A DNA stretch of 64,000 nt from Aquila chrysaetos chrysaetos (GCF_900496995.4 NC_044012.1:3720001-3784000); one strand, 5' to 3'. Shown: positions 49,503 through 59,955, counted from the stretch's first letter. Translations and numbers: made by a program. Notes: generated from the sequence alone by a model not told the origin.

Positions 49503-52500
49503 CTGTAAGAAGAGCAGCGATGGTGAGTTGGCGTCCTGCGGCGAGGGGGAAGAACCAGACACCCACTCTTTAATTTCTAACATGGTTTTGATTTGGAAGC
49601 AGATATGAGATGGGAGCCTACGGGAATTTTGTCAGCGTTGCCAAATTAAGCCTTCCTGGGGCGGACCTAGAAATGTCCAGGACTGTCCAGACTTGCAGAA
49701 GGTGCCTTGTTTGGGTTTTAGCTGAGATTTTTTGTGCTGGGTCACTTCCTTCACCACGCAGGTTTTGACAGTCAGTGAAGGGAGTGGAGCAGGTACCTGG
49801 CAGCAGCTACAGCCACGGTTCTTAAGTTCAACCAGCGGGCATTTGGCAGTTTAGTGGCCTATTTGATGTGCTTCAAATATGTCTGGTTTTCAGAAGAAGC
49901 TGAGCTCTCAATCTCCTGAAAGTCATCTATGGCACTTCCTCTGACAGCCAAGAATTAGTGTTTATTTTAAAAAGCAAACTGAATGTAAACAACCAAGCTT
50001 GCCTTTTTTTCATGAGAGAAACAACTCAATAGGGAAAAGGCTCCAGTAAAAGACTGTGACAATCACGTGGCAGGAGAAACAGCACTTCACTGAGAAGCAC
50101 ATACTTTCTCGATATAATCCTTTCCCCTAAAAGAGGCATTCCTGTATTGATTTTCTGAACATTTATCTGTTCTGTGCTCTAGTCTGACAAATACTTGTGT
50201 GAGCAAATTTCACCCTGTAAACAGTTAGCCTGCTGTTTGGGGTAGAGGACTCATTATTTTTATAATGTGACCGATTGCCTAAATAAGAGTCTCCAGAATG
50301 GGCCATCCACCAACTCATGTATGGAGACCTACACAAAATCCTACATAAAACTATACCACAAACAACTGAACAAGTGCCCAGGGTTTGTCTGTATATATGA
50401 AGTGCTTGCACAATCATTCTTTTTCAAATAATATATAGAGTGTTTGTCAATTTAACTAAGTGAACAACATATCTTTACATCAGATAAAAAATCTGTGCAT
50501 TTATGCTTCAAATATCTGTGGAGCTGTAGCCACATACATCAATATAGGAGGATGGGAATTCTTTACCTCTTCTTGCCTGTCATTATTTTACCTGTAATAA
50601 AATTCGACCAAGCCCCAGCCTTGCGTTAACCCATTCAGTCGGAAATCTGCAATGCACTCGTGGAAAACGCCGCTTCCAGTCAGGCCGTTATACACCATGG
50701 GGCAAGCTTGCTTATCCAGCGTTGCAGAAACATCAAAGTGCTTGCCACCTTTGATAAGAGTAAAAAGGGAAGAATGTCTCCAACCTTCAGGAGTATTTTA
50801 CCTCAAAAAATCCCAAGATCTATTATTTTTGCATGTGGTTTCTTCTTATGCAATAAGAATAAGAGCAATAGTTTTCCTGTCTGCTTTGTAAATTAAGTAA
50901 AATCTTTGATCAAGCCGTATTTCCAGAGCAGCTGAATCCGCCTCATAATACACGTTTTGACATCCAAAAAAGCGAAAATCACATCATTTATCTGGATTAG
51001 CATAAGCAACAGTCACCACAAATAGAAACTGTAACTCTCCCTCTGGTACAACTGCCTGTGGCCCTGATCCTGCAGTGGACACAACACCGTTTCACCAATG
51101 ACACACTACATATGACTTAACTTAAGCACAGAGGTAAATTTCTCAGGGTGTAGGATGATGCATTTAGCTTTCCAATTTACTCCAAGGATCACATGGAATT
51201 TCACTGAATAGTCTTTCCTCCAGCAAATTAGCTGCATGCCAAAAAGCTGAAGGCAGATATAGTTGGGCTACATTTAGCTTACCGGCAGTAAAACTGACTC
51301 CATATTCATCCTTGATAACACCATCATCAGCCATCTCAGCCAGTGAGGCATTGGACCACTCGATGCCAGCCTTCCTCCCATCGGGGAAAAAGACATAACC
51401 TACAGTGAGGCTGAAGGGGAAAGAAATGGAGCAGATTTAAAGTTCAACCAAAACTCAAGTGGACTAGCACATTGGCCTTCCAGGGGAGCTCAACGCTGAG
51501 CATGGCCTTCATCCCTGGAAAGCAGCAGGAATAAATAAAAAAGGTTATATTGTGGGATATTGCAAATGCTGAGCGGGGGAAGCCACGCATGCGGGAAAGA
51601 TGAGGCTTGCAGGAAGGATTGTGGTGGGCACGTGAGACAGGCAGGTGACTTGGTCCCACTTGGTCCCACGGCCATGAACGCTGGTCTTTAAGCTTCTGGA
51701 TGCAGAGAACACCAGTCAGCGAGGCAGGGCTCCCTGCATAATGCCCCACTACAGAGACACACCTTCTTAAATAGCTGGAAGTGCTCAATTTGTACCTCTA
51801 ACTCATCTAGACAGAAAGACAGGCAGCTGAATCAGCCAAATAGTAATTGAATGGAAAGGAAGTAATTGAACGTAAAAGCTGTCCTTGTGACTGATTTCAA
51901 ATGGAAAATTGGGTGGAGGGAGTGGGGAGCAAGAAGGTGTGGATAGAAATCGGGCTGTACAGGTTCAAAGCAAGAATGTGCATATAAGCATCCTGCAAAG
52001 CAACTTCTGCCACCTTTAAGACATATGTTTTTAGCAGCCTAAACTTCTGTGGTTACTTACTTAGTTGTGGTAGCTGGCATATTAATAACTGTTAAATGTG
52101 CCGCAGTCCCATCCTGTAAGAGAGCGATAAAGAAAAAGCAGTCTAATTTGACCGGACTCATTTCTGTGGGTCATACATTGACTTGACCAAGACGACACTG
52201 GATATATCTCAGGTTATGCAACGTGCTATGACTTTATACTTTTAAATCTTCTCAATACATCATCCTTGAAAATCTGGCTGCAAATGAGAGTCCAAGAATA
52301 TAAACCAAACACATTAAGGACAAATTAAGGACGTTAAGGACAACAGAGAGTCCACAGCAAGCAGACATAAGAGGAGGAGGGAAACAATACCTGCATAGAT
52401 GTCAGCTAGCCATGTTCAAAACTGATGGGCAAGCTACCAAAGTTGGCCCTGCTTTGACCAGAAATCTCTTTTAACCTATATTATTCTATGCCTGAGAGCA

Positions 52501-55500
52501 GCATACAGGAAAAATGTTAACTAAGAAAGAGGAATCTCATGTTTTTATTCATTTCTCTTCCATCCTTGAGTCTGAATCTCATCATGCTGCACTTGGGCTG
52601 CTCTGAGGCAAATAAAAGCCTAGGCTGTGATGTTATATATGTACAGACACTCAGGGTATGAGGACTCCAAACTTCAATCAGCAGTAAACTTTAATTCCTT
52701 CTTAACAAACAGTCAGATAGCTTTTAATTAGGAGAGGAAGAGCCACAGTTATTTTGAGTCCTGAATAACTATGAAGAAAAGGGAGAGGTTACTACCTGAT
52801 TATATACATCGCAGTGCAAAAGCACAGTCTTATTAAAAGGTACACAGGCATATGTTCAATCACAGCAGCTACCGAATTTGCACATACGCGGGATTTTCCA
52901 AGGTGAGTTTTTGTGCTGGCCACCACATATCTGGGAAAAGCACTTTTATTCTGAATTCAGCCTTAACTCCTGCAATGCTGCCTATAATAGAGAGTTCAGA
53001 TTTCTTTACGCCTGTGTCGGCAAAGGAAGGCCTTTTCAGGAGCATCTGTTTGGTTTGCTTGCCAGCTTGTAAGGTCAGCATTCAGCATTTCCCCAGGCTG
53101 TGTGCTCCCAGCAGCCACAGCGCTGACTCTCCTCCAGCATAGCCACAACGGCAAAGCAGAGAATTAGAGCTCAGCACAGGCAGAAATATTTGCCGACTGC
53201 TGTCATGAAGGCTTAGGATGCCTTCAAACACCTCAAGCTCTCAATCAGTGTGAATCAGCACTGCACCAACTCCACAGAGTGCTGGATATTTGTGGCAGCT
53301 GAGAATCTGTCCTGTAAAGCTGCCTGTCTAATTTTTCTTAAAAAAAGCCAAAACAAACAGTTGCAAGTTACCAAAACAACTTTTGGTTCAACCCGTGCAG
53401 CAAAATCTCAGTTTTTACAAACACGGCTCTGCTTTTGAGAGCTGCTCCCAACACTGATACGGGCTCATGATGGCACCAGTTAGAACTTCTGACTGCACAC
53501 TGTGGATGCTCCCAATGCCTTATTTCTAGTTATTTAAATACAACTGACAAGCTCAGGAACATCACCATTTTCATGGTGAAGAAGCATATTGGCATGTTAA
53601 TACCCACCTCAAAGTGTGCCAAAATCATGACGTAACGGTAAATCTCAGACCAGTCCCGGATACCTGCAAAAAAGAACAAAATCACCCACCCCTAAAGTTC
53701 ACCATTGCTGGAAAACATGAACTAATAGTACCTGACTTGACGTTAACTTTGGATAAAGAGATATCCAGTAATTGATAACACGGGAAGCATATGCATGTCC
53801 CCAGAACAGTAATGGCATTTCCTCTGAAATGTCTTAACTCCAAGCCCAGTCATGAAATTGGTTATTTTTAAAGATAATCTTTAGTCCCACTGTCCTACCA
53901 GTACCAGCTATAGGGAAGGTAACCAAGTGAGTGAATTGCTTCTGGTACTGTTACCGTAAGAGTGGCTCCGAACGCCTTTGAGGGAAAGTTCGGTTTTCTC
54001 ATGATTTTCTATTTCAATTTCTCCAACAGACTGGCCCCACTGCTCATGTCGGAAATGTTGTTCCCTTTGCCTGGAAGAAAGAAAAGAGTGAATTGGCACA
54101 GGCAAAATCAACAGTTCTCCTATTCGAGCAGCCTCAATGCCAATCTGATGGATTTATATCCCAAAATGAAGGAGATAGAGCATCTGGATCATGGCTATGC
54201 CAGATTTTCCACATTAGTAACCACTTTTACATTTCCCAGTTATCACTACATATTGTCTATGAGACACCTGAGAATGAAACAGCAACAAATTCCCACCCTG
54301 ACAGACTACAAAAATGCCCTTTGTTTGAAAAAGTGCTGTACTACCAAACAGTTGCTGCTTAGAAGTCATCAGGTATCACCAAAGACAACACACTATTGGT
54401 ATACGTACTCTCTGCTTGTATTTAGACAACATTGATACTTATATTTTCTTCTCGTATTTTCAGCTCTCTGAAGCTTGTATAGTAATTAAAACACCCACTT
54501 TGGCTCTCCTTTCACATGATTATATTCAATCCTTTGCTTTGATATACCTGTACCATTGACTTTGGAAGCGACCTAAATCAGGTTGTTAGCAATGAAAAAA
54601 GACTGAATAAGAAATACTCCTTAATGCTCAAGGTTTTAGAGACCAAAACTGTGGGCAGATCCCTCCACCCACATATTAGGAAGATTCTCCTTAAAGGTTG
54701 CCAGGTCCGGTGTGGTGATGAATCCAGGAGACACCTGACAGGAGCCATGTTCTTTATTAGCTCAATTCAAGTTAAACTCACCTTCTAAAATCACCTAAAA
54801 CAACACATGACAGACCCTGAAGAGATCCGTAGAAAAATTATTATTAACCCCAGAAGAAATTAATCTCGCCTCTCACTTTTTGACCCTCTGGAAGAACTCG
54901 ATGGTCCACGGTTCCTGGGCAAATGCATGTGCAAATGTGCTGGGGTGACTGTCGACACTAAAGTTAAAGACTTCTGTGAAGTTCTCCCAACTAGGAAAAG
55001 AGGGGAAAAAAATAAAAGACATTATTAGCTTTCAGGTCATACTAGGCCAAATTGTGCACTTGCTACCCTGACAGTGGCACTCTTTGTATTTTATGATTAT
55101 TGGAAAATTCTGATTTTCATCATTTTAAATATGTAACTACTTTTCAAGGAGGCAAACAAAAGGAAACCGAGAAGAGCAACAACGGCCTACAAGAGTCAAC
55201 ACAGATTACCTAGGAAGGGAAGCCGGCAGGGCAGAGCCCCAAGGAAAAGCATGCTGCTTTCTCTCATGTAGTCTGTTCAGAGGTACAAATGCAGCATTAC
55301 TCCAGACATGCCATACTACTTTGACAGCAAATAATTTTTTATCAGACAGAGTCCATAAACAGAAAGATAAAGCAGAGGCGAGGGCTTCATGTGTTACTTT
55401 GTGCACTTGACTGTTTGAAAACTGTAACCAAATCTCTAACCATGAACTCACTATACATCCCAAAGCAAATGTGAAACACTCTTACTGGAAAGAGAATTTA

Positions 55501-58500
55501 ACTGGTACAAGTTCACCTTCCTCTTCACTCCACTGCTGTCGGTAGGGTCCTTTTCTGTAAGGCAAAGCACTATGATTGCGTATCATTCCTAAACAAACAG
55601 CAAAATGTTTCTTACATCTTTGTAAATGGATGCAATAGGAGAGACTGCAGAAGAATGATACTGTTGTGTGCTAAGGTAGAATAGTAATGCTATGTATTAG
55701 TAGTTGTATTTTCATTCCATAAAAAACAATGCATGCTATTGTTACCAAATAGCTTTTGGTTCAAGTCGGTTAAATGTATTTCCAGACAGTGTTCAAAAAG
55801 CCTTAGTCTTCAATGTAGATAAATGAAACTATAGAGTGCTGCAATACCTGAGTAATCCATCGAAGCTTATTTTCCAGCATGTTTGGGGCTCTAAGTATTC
55901 AATAGTAAGCCCTCCTCCACTCCAAATCTCTTCAGATTCATCACTCACCATCATGTTTGGATGTTGTGGGTGCTAAAAAGACATTTCAGGAAAACATTTG
56001 CTTAATTCAATTGTGAGGATGCAATGTGGGTCAACTCCTGCTCTGACAGTCCTCTGCAGGAGGAACATTTAGTTGAATTGGCTTTTCAGTTCTACCTGCT
56101 TTCTGGTAATCAGATTTTCAGAGAAGGAAAATTGCATCTAAACCACCTGAGTTATAAGATAACACATTATTGTTTCAGATAATACAACTGAATTACCTGT
56201 GTGACAGGAGGTCACTGCAAGAACTCAGCTCCTTACGCTAGTGACTGTCAAGCTTACAGCCAAGCTGATACAGGGCTTTGGGGGAAAATTTATTTTTAGA
56301 CTGAATCTGATGAAACTCTAAAATGATTTAAATTTCTACTGCATGCAAGCTCCCCAAACTCTTCAGCCGCTCTTTGAAAACCATGTCTTGTTTCCTTAAG
56401 CTGCCACCTTACTAAAAGAGAGCTTATGCCTGTTGCTGTAGGGAAGGATCTAAGAAGGTCCTGAACTTGGCTGGCAGTTCTAAGTAACAAAGCCACAAAG
56501 TAGTATCGTTATACTAAATATTACTAGAAAACAAAATAATGCATATCATTCTTCTCTTTTATTATTTTCTGCAAATAGGATGTCTCTTGCTTTTTCTGGT
56601 CATGGCTACTCAGCGAAACAAATTTGTGAACATAAACATAGTTGAATGAAAAGGGATTTATGCCAGATCTTCCCTCCTTCTTTACTATGTAGTCAGCTAT
56701 TAAGAAAAAAGAAAATCCACAGTCAAAATATATGATTAACACTGTTTTCTTTTTAGCAGGAATGAAGCAGATGTACATATAACTCCCTAAAAGCTTTCCT
56801 TTCTCTTTTATGGAGGCAATTCCACAACGTTTTCTATAGCATTCACTCATTAAAAAGGGGGAAAAAAATCAACCATAACCATACAACGTAACTTATTAAC
56901 CATGTGCTGCACATTATCAGAAAGACTGAATGCTCGAATTCTTCCTGGAAGACTTACCAAGACACTTTTCAGAAAATATGTTTTGTGCACATTATGGGAA
57001 AAAGGGAATGAGTGTCAGGTACCTACTCAAAAAATTAGACATAACCAGTAATCTGGCCAGTTCTACACTGCCTTTAGACACAGCACTGATGCACTTACTG
57101 TTAGGATGTTAATGTAGTGAAGATGCAGAGGACATGAATTTTTGCTTGGGATCTTAACATGGCTTCAAGATAGGAGTTAAGCACTGCTCTTGAATGTCAT
57201 CCCACATCCACCACTTACTTCAAACTCTCCTATTCCATCCACCCGCAGGAAGAGCCACATCTCACAGATCCCATCGGGACGTTTCGCAAGACGAGCAATC
57301 ACAAAGGTCTTGTTGGTCTCTGCAAAGCCGGTGAAGTAAACCGAATCAAGTGCCTAGGGAAAGGGAAATGGATTTTAGCTCCAGGTGGAGGCAGGAAAGG
57401 AGGGGGAGAAGATGAGTAATTCTTTGTTTTCTGTAGGTTTCTTCTCGGGAATCAAATTTTACTTTCACTTTTTATATTTAATAGCAGGCAGCCCAGCGAA
57501 CGGCCAGAGAGTTTTGCTAGCAGCAGTGAAGCCTCACTCATAACACAGGACAGTCCATGGGCTCAGAAAATGACAGAGGTCCATAACATTTAGGCAATCT
57601 GGCGTACAATAATCACATTGACACAAAAGCCTTTTTCCTTTCTCATTTGCCCATTTCCTCATAAGGGCAGACACAGAAAGCAGAGAGGGAGCAGATGAGA
57701 AGCAGTTTTAGAGAGGGAACATAATTACTGCATGATAGCCACGGACAAGGTGAAATATTATCCTGAATTAAGATGATTATTTTGCAATGAGAAGTTCCCT
57801 TGACCAAAATCCTTATGAAATGTGCCCTCTAAAAAGAGCGTCTGCGAGGATGAAATTGAGCCACAACCATGCTGTTTCCCCTCCTAGCTTCAAACTGTAT
57901 ATAGGACAACTTATACTTAGGGGAAATGTAGAACTAAAATGGGAAAAGGAACAGAAAGAAAGAAAATCAGAGGAAAACCAGCACTTTACTAACATGATTA
58001 GCAGCTGGGCTGCTGTAGGGCCAGTTAACACCACGAATCTCAAAAACTATTAGGCACAGAAGTCCACAACTTCAAATGCAGATGTAAATCTTCACGTATT
58101 TGTGCAGAACTCGCTCAAAGGGATGTTTTACAAGCTGGAACATGGAAATTAAGATTTATGAATGCGTCTTTGGGCATGGATGAAGTTCTGCTTCTGAAAA
58201 ATTATTCACTGTAAAATGCAAAAAAAATACTAAAATCAGATTATTATTGCCCTTATGCATACAGATAAGGTGGGATTTTGAGGGCACAGAGTCTGGAAAT
58301 ACACACAGAGTGAGCCTGCTGGATGCTGGTGCAAAAATTCAGAGACATCATTTCTGGAAGTATTTTCCAGATCCATTTTTAGACCTCTCTTGTAAGTGTT
58401 GCTCCAGTGCTGCTGCTTGGAGGAGCAGAGAGGAAAGCACAGAGCCCTTGGCTATATCTCAAACCACCCTGGATGTCAGTTTGATTTGGAAGGTGGTGTC

Positions 58501-59738
58501 ACTCCTGCCCTATCAAATCTGGTCAAGACTGGCAAAACACTTCAAAACGCTCCAAGCAGCAGCTTAATTAGTAGAAAGGAAAAGCTAGAGAAGGAGCTTC
58601 TTTTTTTAAATGCTAAGCAGAAGCCTCAATGCATTTGTTAAATAATATGACTTAAGGATTCCCAGAAGGCTCCAGGAAATGTTAGCAAGAAGTTGATTTT
58701 TCACAGAAATTACTTAGCATCCAAAATCTCAGCTGGCATCTGCAAGCTGAATCTTGATGAGGCAAGGAAAACCGAGGGAAATCCTGTCTCATCAGCCTTT
58801 CTGCTTCCCCCTCGCACCAAATAATACAGCAAAGCCCACCCAAATCTCCCCGTTAGGCACAGTGAGTATTTTGACGGGATGGTACATGAACACAGGCAAG
58901 GTGCAGGTTGTAGGTAGAAGGTTTATTATTTATTAAGCAGAAAAGTCCACCTGGAAAATTAGATTCAATTCACTTAAGTGTGCTAAAATCAAAGGCTTCT
59001 CTGTCCCGCAGTGTGCCTGCTTTTTCCCATCGACATCAGCTGGTCTGATTAGAGATAACCCTTCTCCCTGCAAGGGACAGCCAAGGTGACATCCCCAACC
59101 TGCCCTCCCTGGGATGTGTTGAAGCGACGGCGGGGGGAGAAAAGGTGCGGGTCCCAAGGCTTCAGGGGTTGGGCAGTGGGGGTGCCAGGCACCAGGATGC
59201 AGGGAATGGGGGTACCCGAGGGATGCAGGTCCCAGAAGGATGCTGGGGCGCAGGGGGTGCAGAGGGCTGCAGGTCCCTGATGGTCGTGGGTTCCGCAGAT
59301 GGAAGTGGCGTGGCTCCAGGGGGGTGCAAGGTCCCAGGGGATGGGGGTTCCGGGGATCGGGGAGGGGGGGAGATGCTGGGGATGGGGTGCCAGGGTGCAG
59401 GGAGATAACAGGGGGGGACCAGGGAAGGGAGTCCCGGAGAGGGGGGTCCCGGGCAAGGGGGTCCCGGGGAAGGGGGTCCCAGGATTGGGGATAGCGGGGG
59501 GTTAAGGGGGGGTGGACGGGACACTCACGTGGGGGTCGGGGCGAAGCGGGCGCGGCCGCCGTGGCTCCGCGGGACCTCCGCCGGCCGCCCGCTGCCTCCC
59601 GGCGCCGTGGAAAAGCAGGAGGCAGCCCAGGGCCCAGCGCTTCAGCGGGGCCCAGGCGCCGCCGGGGGCGGCCGCCCGCCGTCCCCCGAGCAGGGCCAGC
59701 AGCACCAGCAGCCCCAGCAGCCCCAGCAGCCCCAGCAT
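49448..59738 (-). CDS. Eleven-exon gene: stand-alone PEP-synthase-N-terminal-like (DUF7064/7065-like) secreted or membrane protein, 405 aa
   Basis: The coding exons join in phase (210, 135, 125, 69, 114, 116, 56, 53, 128, 157 and 55 nt), and every intron is GT-AG with a pyrimidine-rich acceptor. Residues 2-17 are almost all Leu/Gly and form a signal peptide or anchor; a second short hydrophobic stretch lies at 35-44, followed by an Arg/Pro/Gly-rich linker to about residue 69. The body (about 71-390) is predicted beta-rich. Landmarks are VYFTGF (75-80), SGGGLTIEYLEP (133-144), CWKISFDGLLR (147-157), GVRSHSYGIRDW (250-261) and GWGLVEFYYR (379-388). These match, from memory, the N-terminal region of arthropod and vertebrate proteins annotated as putative phosphoenolpyruvate synthases, and the HSWGxRDW core of bacterial DUF7064/7065 proteins. 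Five N-glycosylation sequons (N84, N183, N189, N293, N313) suit a secretory-pathway protein. No ATP-grasp or phospho-His domain is seen. Function is unknown; a binding or lipocalin/CrtC-like fold is only inference. Confidence 0.88.
49503..51282. other. Introns 9 (part) and 10 around exon 10: nothing else recognised
   Basis: Intron 10 (49503-50591) was read for PEP-synthase catalytic exons (glycine-rich ATP-grasp loop, TSHAA-type phospho-His segment) and none was seen. An 84-codon minus ORF (50163-50417) has no matching splice phase or family features. Confidence 0.6.
50592..50748 (-). CDS. Exon 10 (residues 336-387 plus part of 388), end of the conserved domain
   Basis: The acceptor is ACTCTTATCAAAG|GT and the donor is TACAG|GTAAAAT, with exit phase 2. 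It encodes GGKHFDVSATL and ends in the C-terminal family signature GWGLVEFYYR, matching the 'GWG..E..YR' that closes the N-terminal domain in putative PEP synthases. The two cysteines C351 and C367 (ACPM and HECI) could form a disulfide in a secreted protein. Confidence 0.93.
51283..51410 (-). CDS. Exon 9 (residues 293-335 plus part of 336)
   Basis: The 128-nt exon has acceptor TTTCCCCTTCAG|C and donor GCCG|GTAAGC. It encodes LTVGYVFFPDG, the sequons N293-L-T and N313-A-S, and then DEYGVSFTA. The 'GY.....G....' strand is typical of this domain. The exit phase is 1. Confidence 0.93.
52061..52113 (-). CDS. Exon 8 (residues 276-292 plus part of 293)
   Basis: This 53-nt exon has acceptor CTCTCTTACAG|GAT and donor CTAA|GTAAGT. 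It encodes DGTAAHLTVINMPATTT and two bases of N293. The strand 'H.T.I.MP' fits the domain's beta-rich second half. The exit phase is 2. Confidence 0.92.
52114..53607. other. Intron 7: no gene; short tandem repeat near 52.31-52.34 kb
   Basis: This is the longest intron in the middle of the gene. It contains three imperfect copies of a roughly 10-bp ATTAAGGACA-like unit at about 52311-52342. Nothing else was recognised. Confidence 0.65.
53608..53663 (-). CDS. Exon 7 (residues 257-275), second half of the core motif
   Basis: This 56-nt exon has acceptor TTCTTTTTTGCAG|GT and donor GAG|GTGGGT. Joined to exon 6 it gives HSYGIRDW, followed by SEIYRYVMILAHFE. The short length and clean phase make this junction strong evidence for a real gene rather than chance ORFs. 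Confidence 0.93.
53955..54070 (-). CDS. Exon 6 (residues 218-256 plus part of 257), first half of the HSYG core motif
   Basis: The acceptor TTTCTTTCTTCCAG|G is strong and the donor is TACG|GTAACAG, with exit phase 1. The exon encodes HFRHEQWGQSVGEIEIE (an E-Q-W-G-x-x-x-G-x-I block also typical of the family) and then GVRSHSY. The following Gly257 is split by the intron. Confidence 0.93.
54071..55485. other. Introns 4 and 5, flanking exon 5: no further gene
   Basis: Apart from exon 5, no repeat or additional exon was recognised. A plus-strand ORF of 157 codons covering 53962-54435 overlaps exon 6 and intron 5 on the opposite strand and is a shadow. Confidence 0.65.
54877..54990 (-). CDS. Exon 5 (residues 180-217 plus part of 218)
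   Basis: This 114-nt exon has acceptor CTTTTCCTAG|T and donor AAAAA|GTGAGAG. It contains two adjacent sequons (N183-F-T and N189-F-S) in a block ENFTEVFNFSVD, then AFAQEPWTIEFF. The family equivalent is the 'F.FTSDF....A..FAKEPW' region. The exit phase is 2. Confidence 0.92.
55486..55554 (-). CDS. Exon 4 (residues 157-179 plus part of 180)
   Basis: This is a 69-nt exon with acceptor GCCTTACAG|A and donor CCA|GTAAGAG. It completes R157 and encodes KGPYRQQW, an acidic SEEEGE patch and VPVKFSF. The 'V.VKF.F' strand matches the 'VHVKFGF' strand of PEP-synthase-like N-terminal domains. The exit phase is 2. Confidence 0.9.
55848..55972 (-). CDS. Exon 3 (residues 116-157, last codon split)
   Basis: Acceptor TGTCTTTTTAG|CAC and donor CTCAG|GTATTG enclose 125 nt, leaving phase 2. 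It encodes SGGGLTIEYLEP (133-144) and CWKISFDGLL, with R157 split across the junction. The 'WKISFDGLLR' block is one of the strongest family signatures in this protein (compare 'WRISFNGLLR' in putative PEP synthases). Confidence 0.92.
55973..57218. other. Intron 2: no gene or clear repeat
   Basis: This is 1.25 kb of AT-rich sequence. A 108-codon minus-strand ORF (56524-56850) is present but lacks splice context and family features, so it is treated as chance. Confidence 0.7.
57219..57353 (-). CDS. Exon 2 (residues 71-115)
   Basis: Acceptor CCCTTTCCCTAG|GCA and donor GAA|GTAAGT enclose 45 codons in phase 0. The peptide starts ALDSVYFTGF and contains N84 in an N-K-T sequon and the aromatic stretch EMWLFLRVDG (101-110). 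It corresponds to the family segment usually seen as 'FYG....N..L.VR..R.....EAWLYLRL..G', recalled from PEP-synthase-like proteins. Confidence 0.92.
57354..59080. other. Intron 1, lower part: no gene
   Basis: This AT-rich intron sequence has only short chance ORFs on both strands. No repeat family was recognised. The G-rich portion of intron 1 (above 59.08 kb) is listed separately. Confidence 0.7.
59395..59500. repeat. G-rich minisatellite-like block in intron 1, about 15-16-bp units
   Basis: Four or so imperfect units of the form GGGGGTCCCGGGGAA follow one another on the plus strand, inside a wider G-run-rich tract (59.1-59.5 kb). Runs of four to seven G on the plus (template) strand could form G-quadruplexes just downstream of the transcription start. 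Confidence 0.7.
59529..59738 (-). CDS. Exon 1: start codon, signal/anchor segment and Arg/Pro-rich linker (residues 1-70)
   Basis: The ATG lies in a good Kozak context (CCCACCATGC). Residues 2-17 are encoded by tandem copies of a 9-bp GGGGCTGCT-like unit, giving repeated Gly-Leu-Leu. After two Arg residues come an Ala/Gly stretch, a second hydrophobic patch (W35-H44), and a basic proline-rich tail ending in Pro-Asp-Pro-His. The donor reads CAC|GTGAGT, leaving phase 0, and joins exon 2 without a stop. The exon is very GC-rich, unlike the AT-rich later exons. No other in-frame ATG was found that would give a signal-like start. Confidence 0.85.
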
Positions 59739-59880
59739 GGTGGGGAGCGGAGCGGAGGAGCGCGGTGCTGGGTCCCCGGCAGCCGCCAGACCCCGCCTCG
59801 GGGCCGCGGTGTCCCGGGACCGGTCGCGGTCGTTTCCGCGAGGGGGATTGTCCCGGCTGCCGGAGCGCTGAGGTCATGCT
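59739..59880 (-). promoter_or_regulatory. GC-rich 5' UTR and core promoter region of the 49-60 kb gene
   Basis: The sequence upstream of the ATG is GC- and CpG-rich and has no TATA box. A GC box (GGCGGGG on the minus strand, 59791-59797) and a TGAGGTCA / TGACCTCA CRE-like site (59869-59876) are visible. This resembles a CpG-island promoter with a diffuse start site. The transcription start cannot be placed from sequence alone. Confidence 0.55.
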
Positions 59881-59898
59881 GGGGAGTTGTATTTGCTC

Positions 59899-59955
59899 CT
59901 TTTTTTTTTTTTTTTAATTTTTTTTTTTTTTTTTTAACTTTTTAAATTTTTTCCT
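59899..59955. repeat. Poly(T) tract upstream of the promoter
   Basis: Two T runs of about 17 and 18 bases, separated by AA, are followed by further T-rich sequence. On the gene's sense strand this is a poly(A) tract just upstream of the CpG island, a candidate nucleosome-excluding element or an old retrotransposon tail. Confidence 0.8.

Larger units (their letters stand above)
59080..59870. promoter_or_regulatory. CpG-/GC-rich island over exon 1 and the start of intron 1
   Basis: GC content rises sharply compared with the AT-rich surroundings, and CpG dinucleotides are frequent between about 59.5 and 59.87 kb. It covers the promoter, exon 1 and a G-rich repeat block in intron 1. Long overlapping ORFs on both strands here come from the low stop-codon density of GC-rich DNA. 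Confidence 0.7.

Noticed and set aside
49249..49566. 105-codon minus-strand ORF near the gene's 3' end
   Set aside because: Its frame runs into the CR1 3' end and differs from the frame set by exon 10. The predicted terminal exon lies within it in another frame.
53962..54435. 157-codon plus-strand ORF
   Set aside because: It lies opposite exon 6 and intron 5, whose minus-strand splice signals and family motifs are clear.
58933..59877. 314-codon minus-strand ORF across exon 1 and intron 1
   Set aside because: It runs in a different frame from the signal-peptide exon, is dominated by Pro/Arg/Gly from GC-rich repeats, and overlaps the intron-1 minisatellite. Its length reflects low stop density.
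59512..59945. Three overlapping plus-strand ORFs of 118-138 codons opposite exon 1
   Set aside because: All three are antisense shadows of the GC-rich exon, ending in homopolymer-coded Phe runs.
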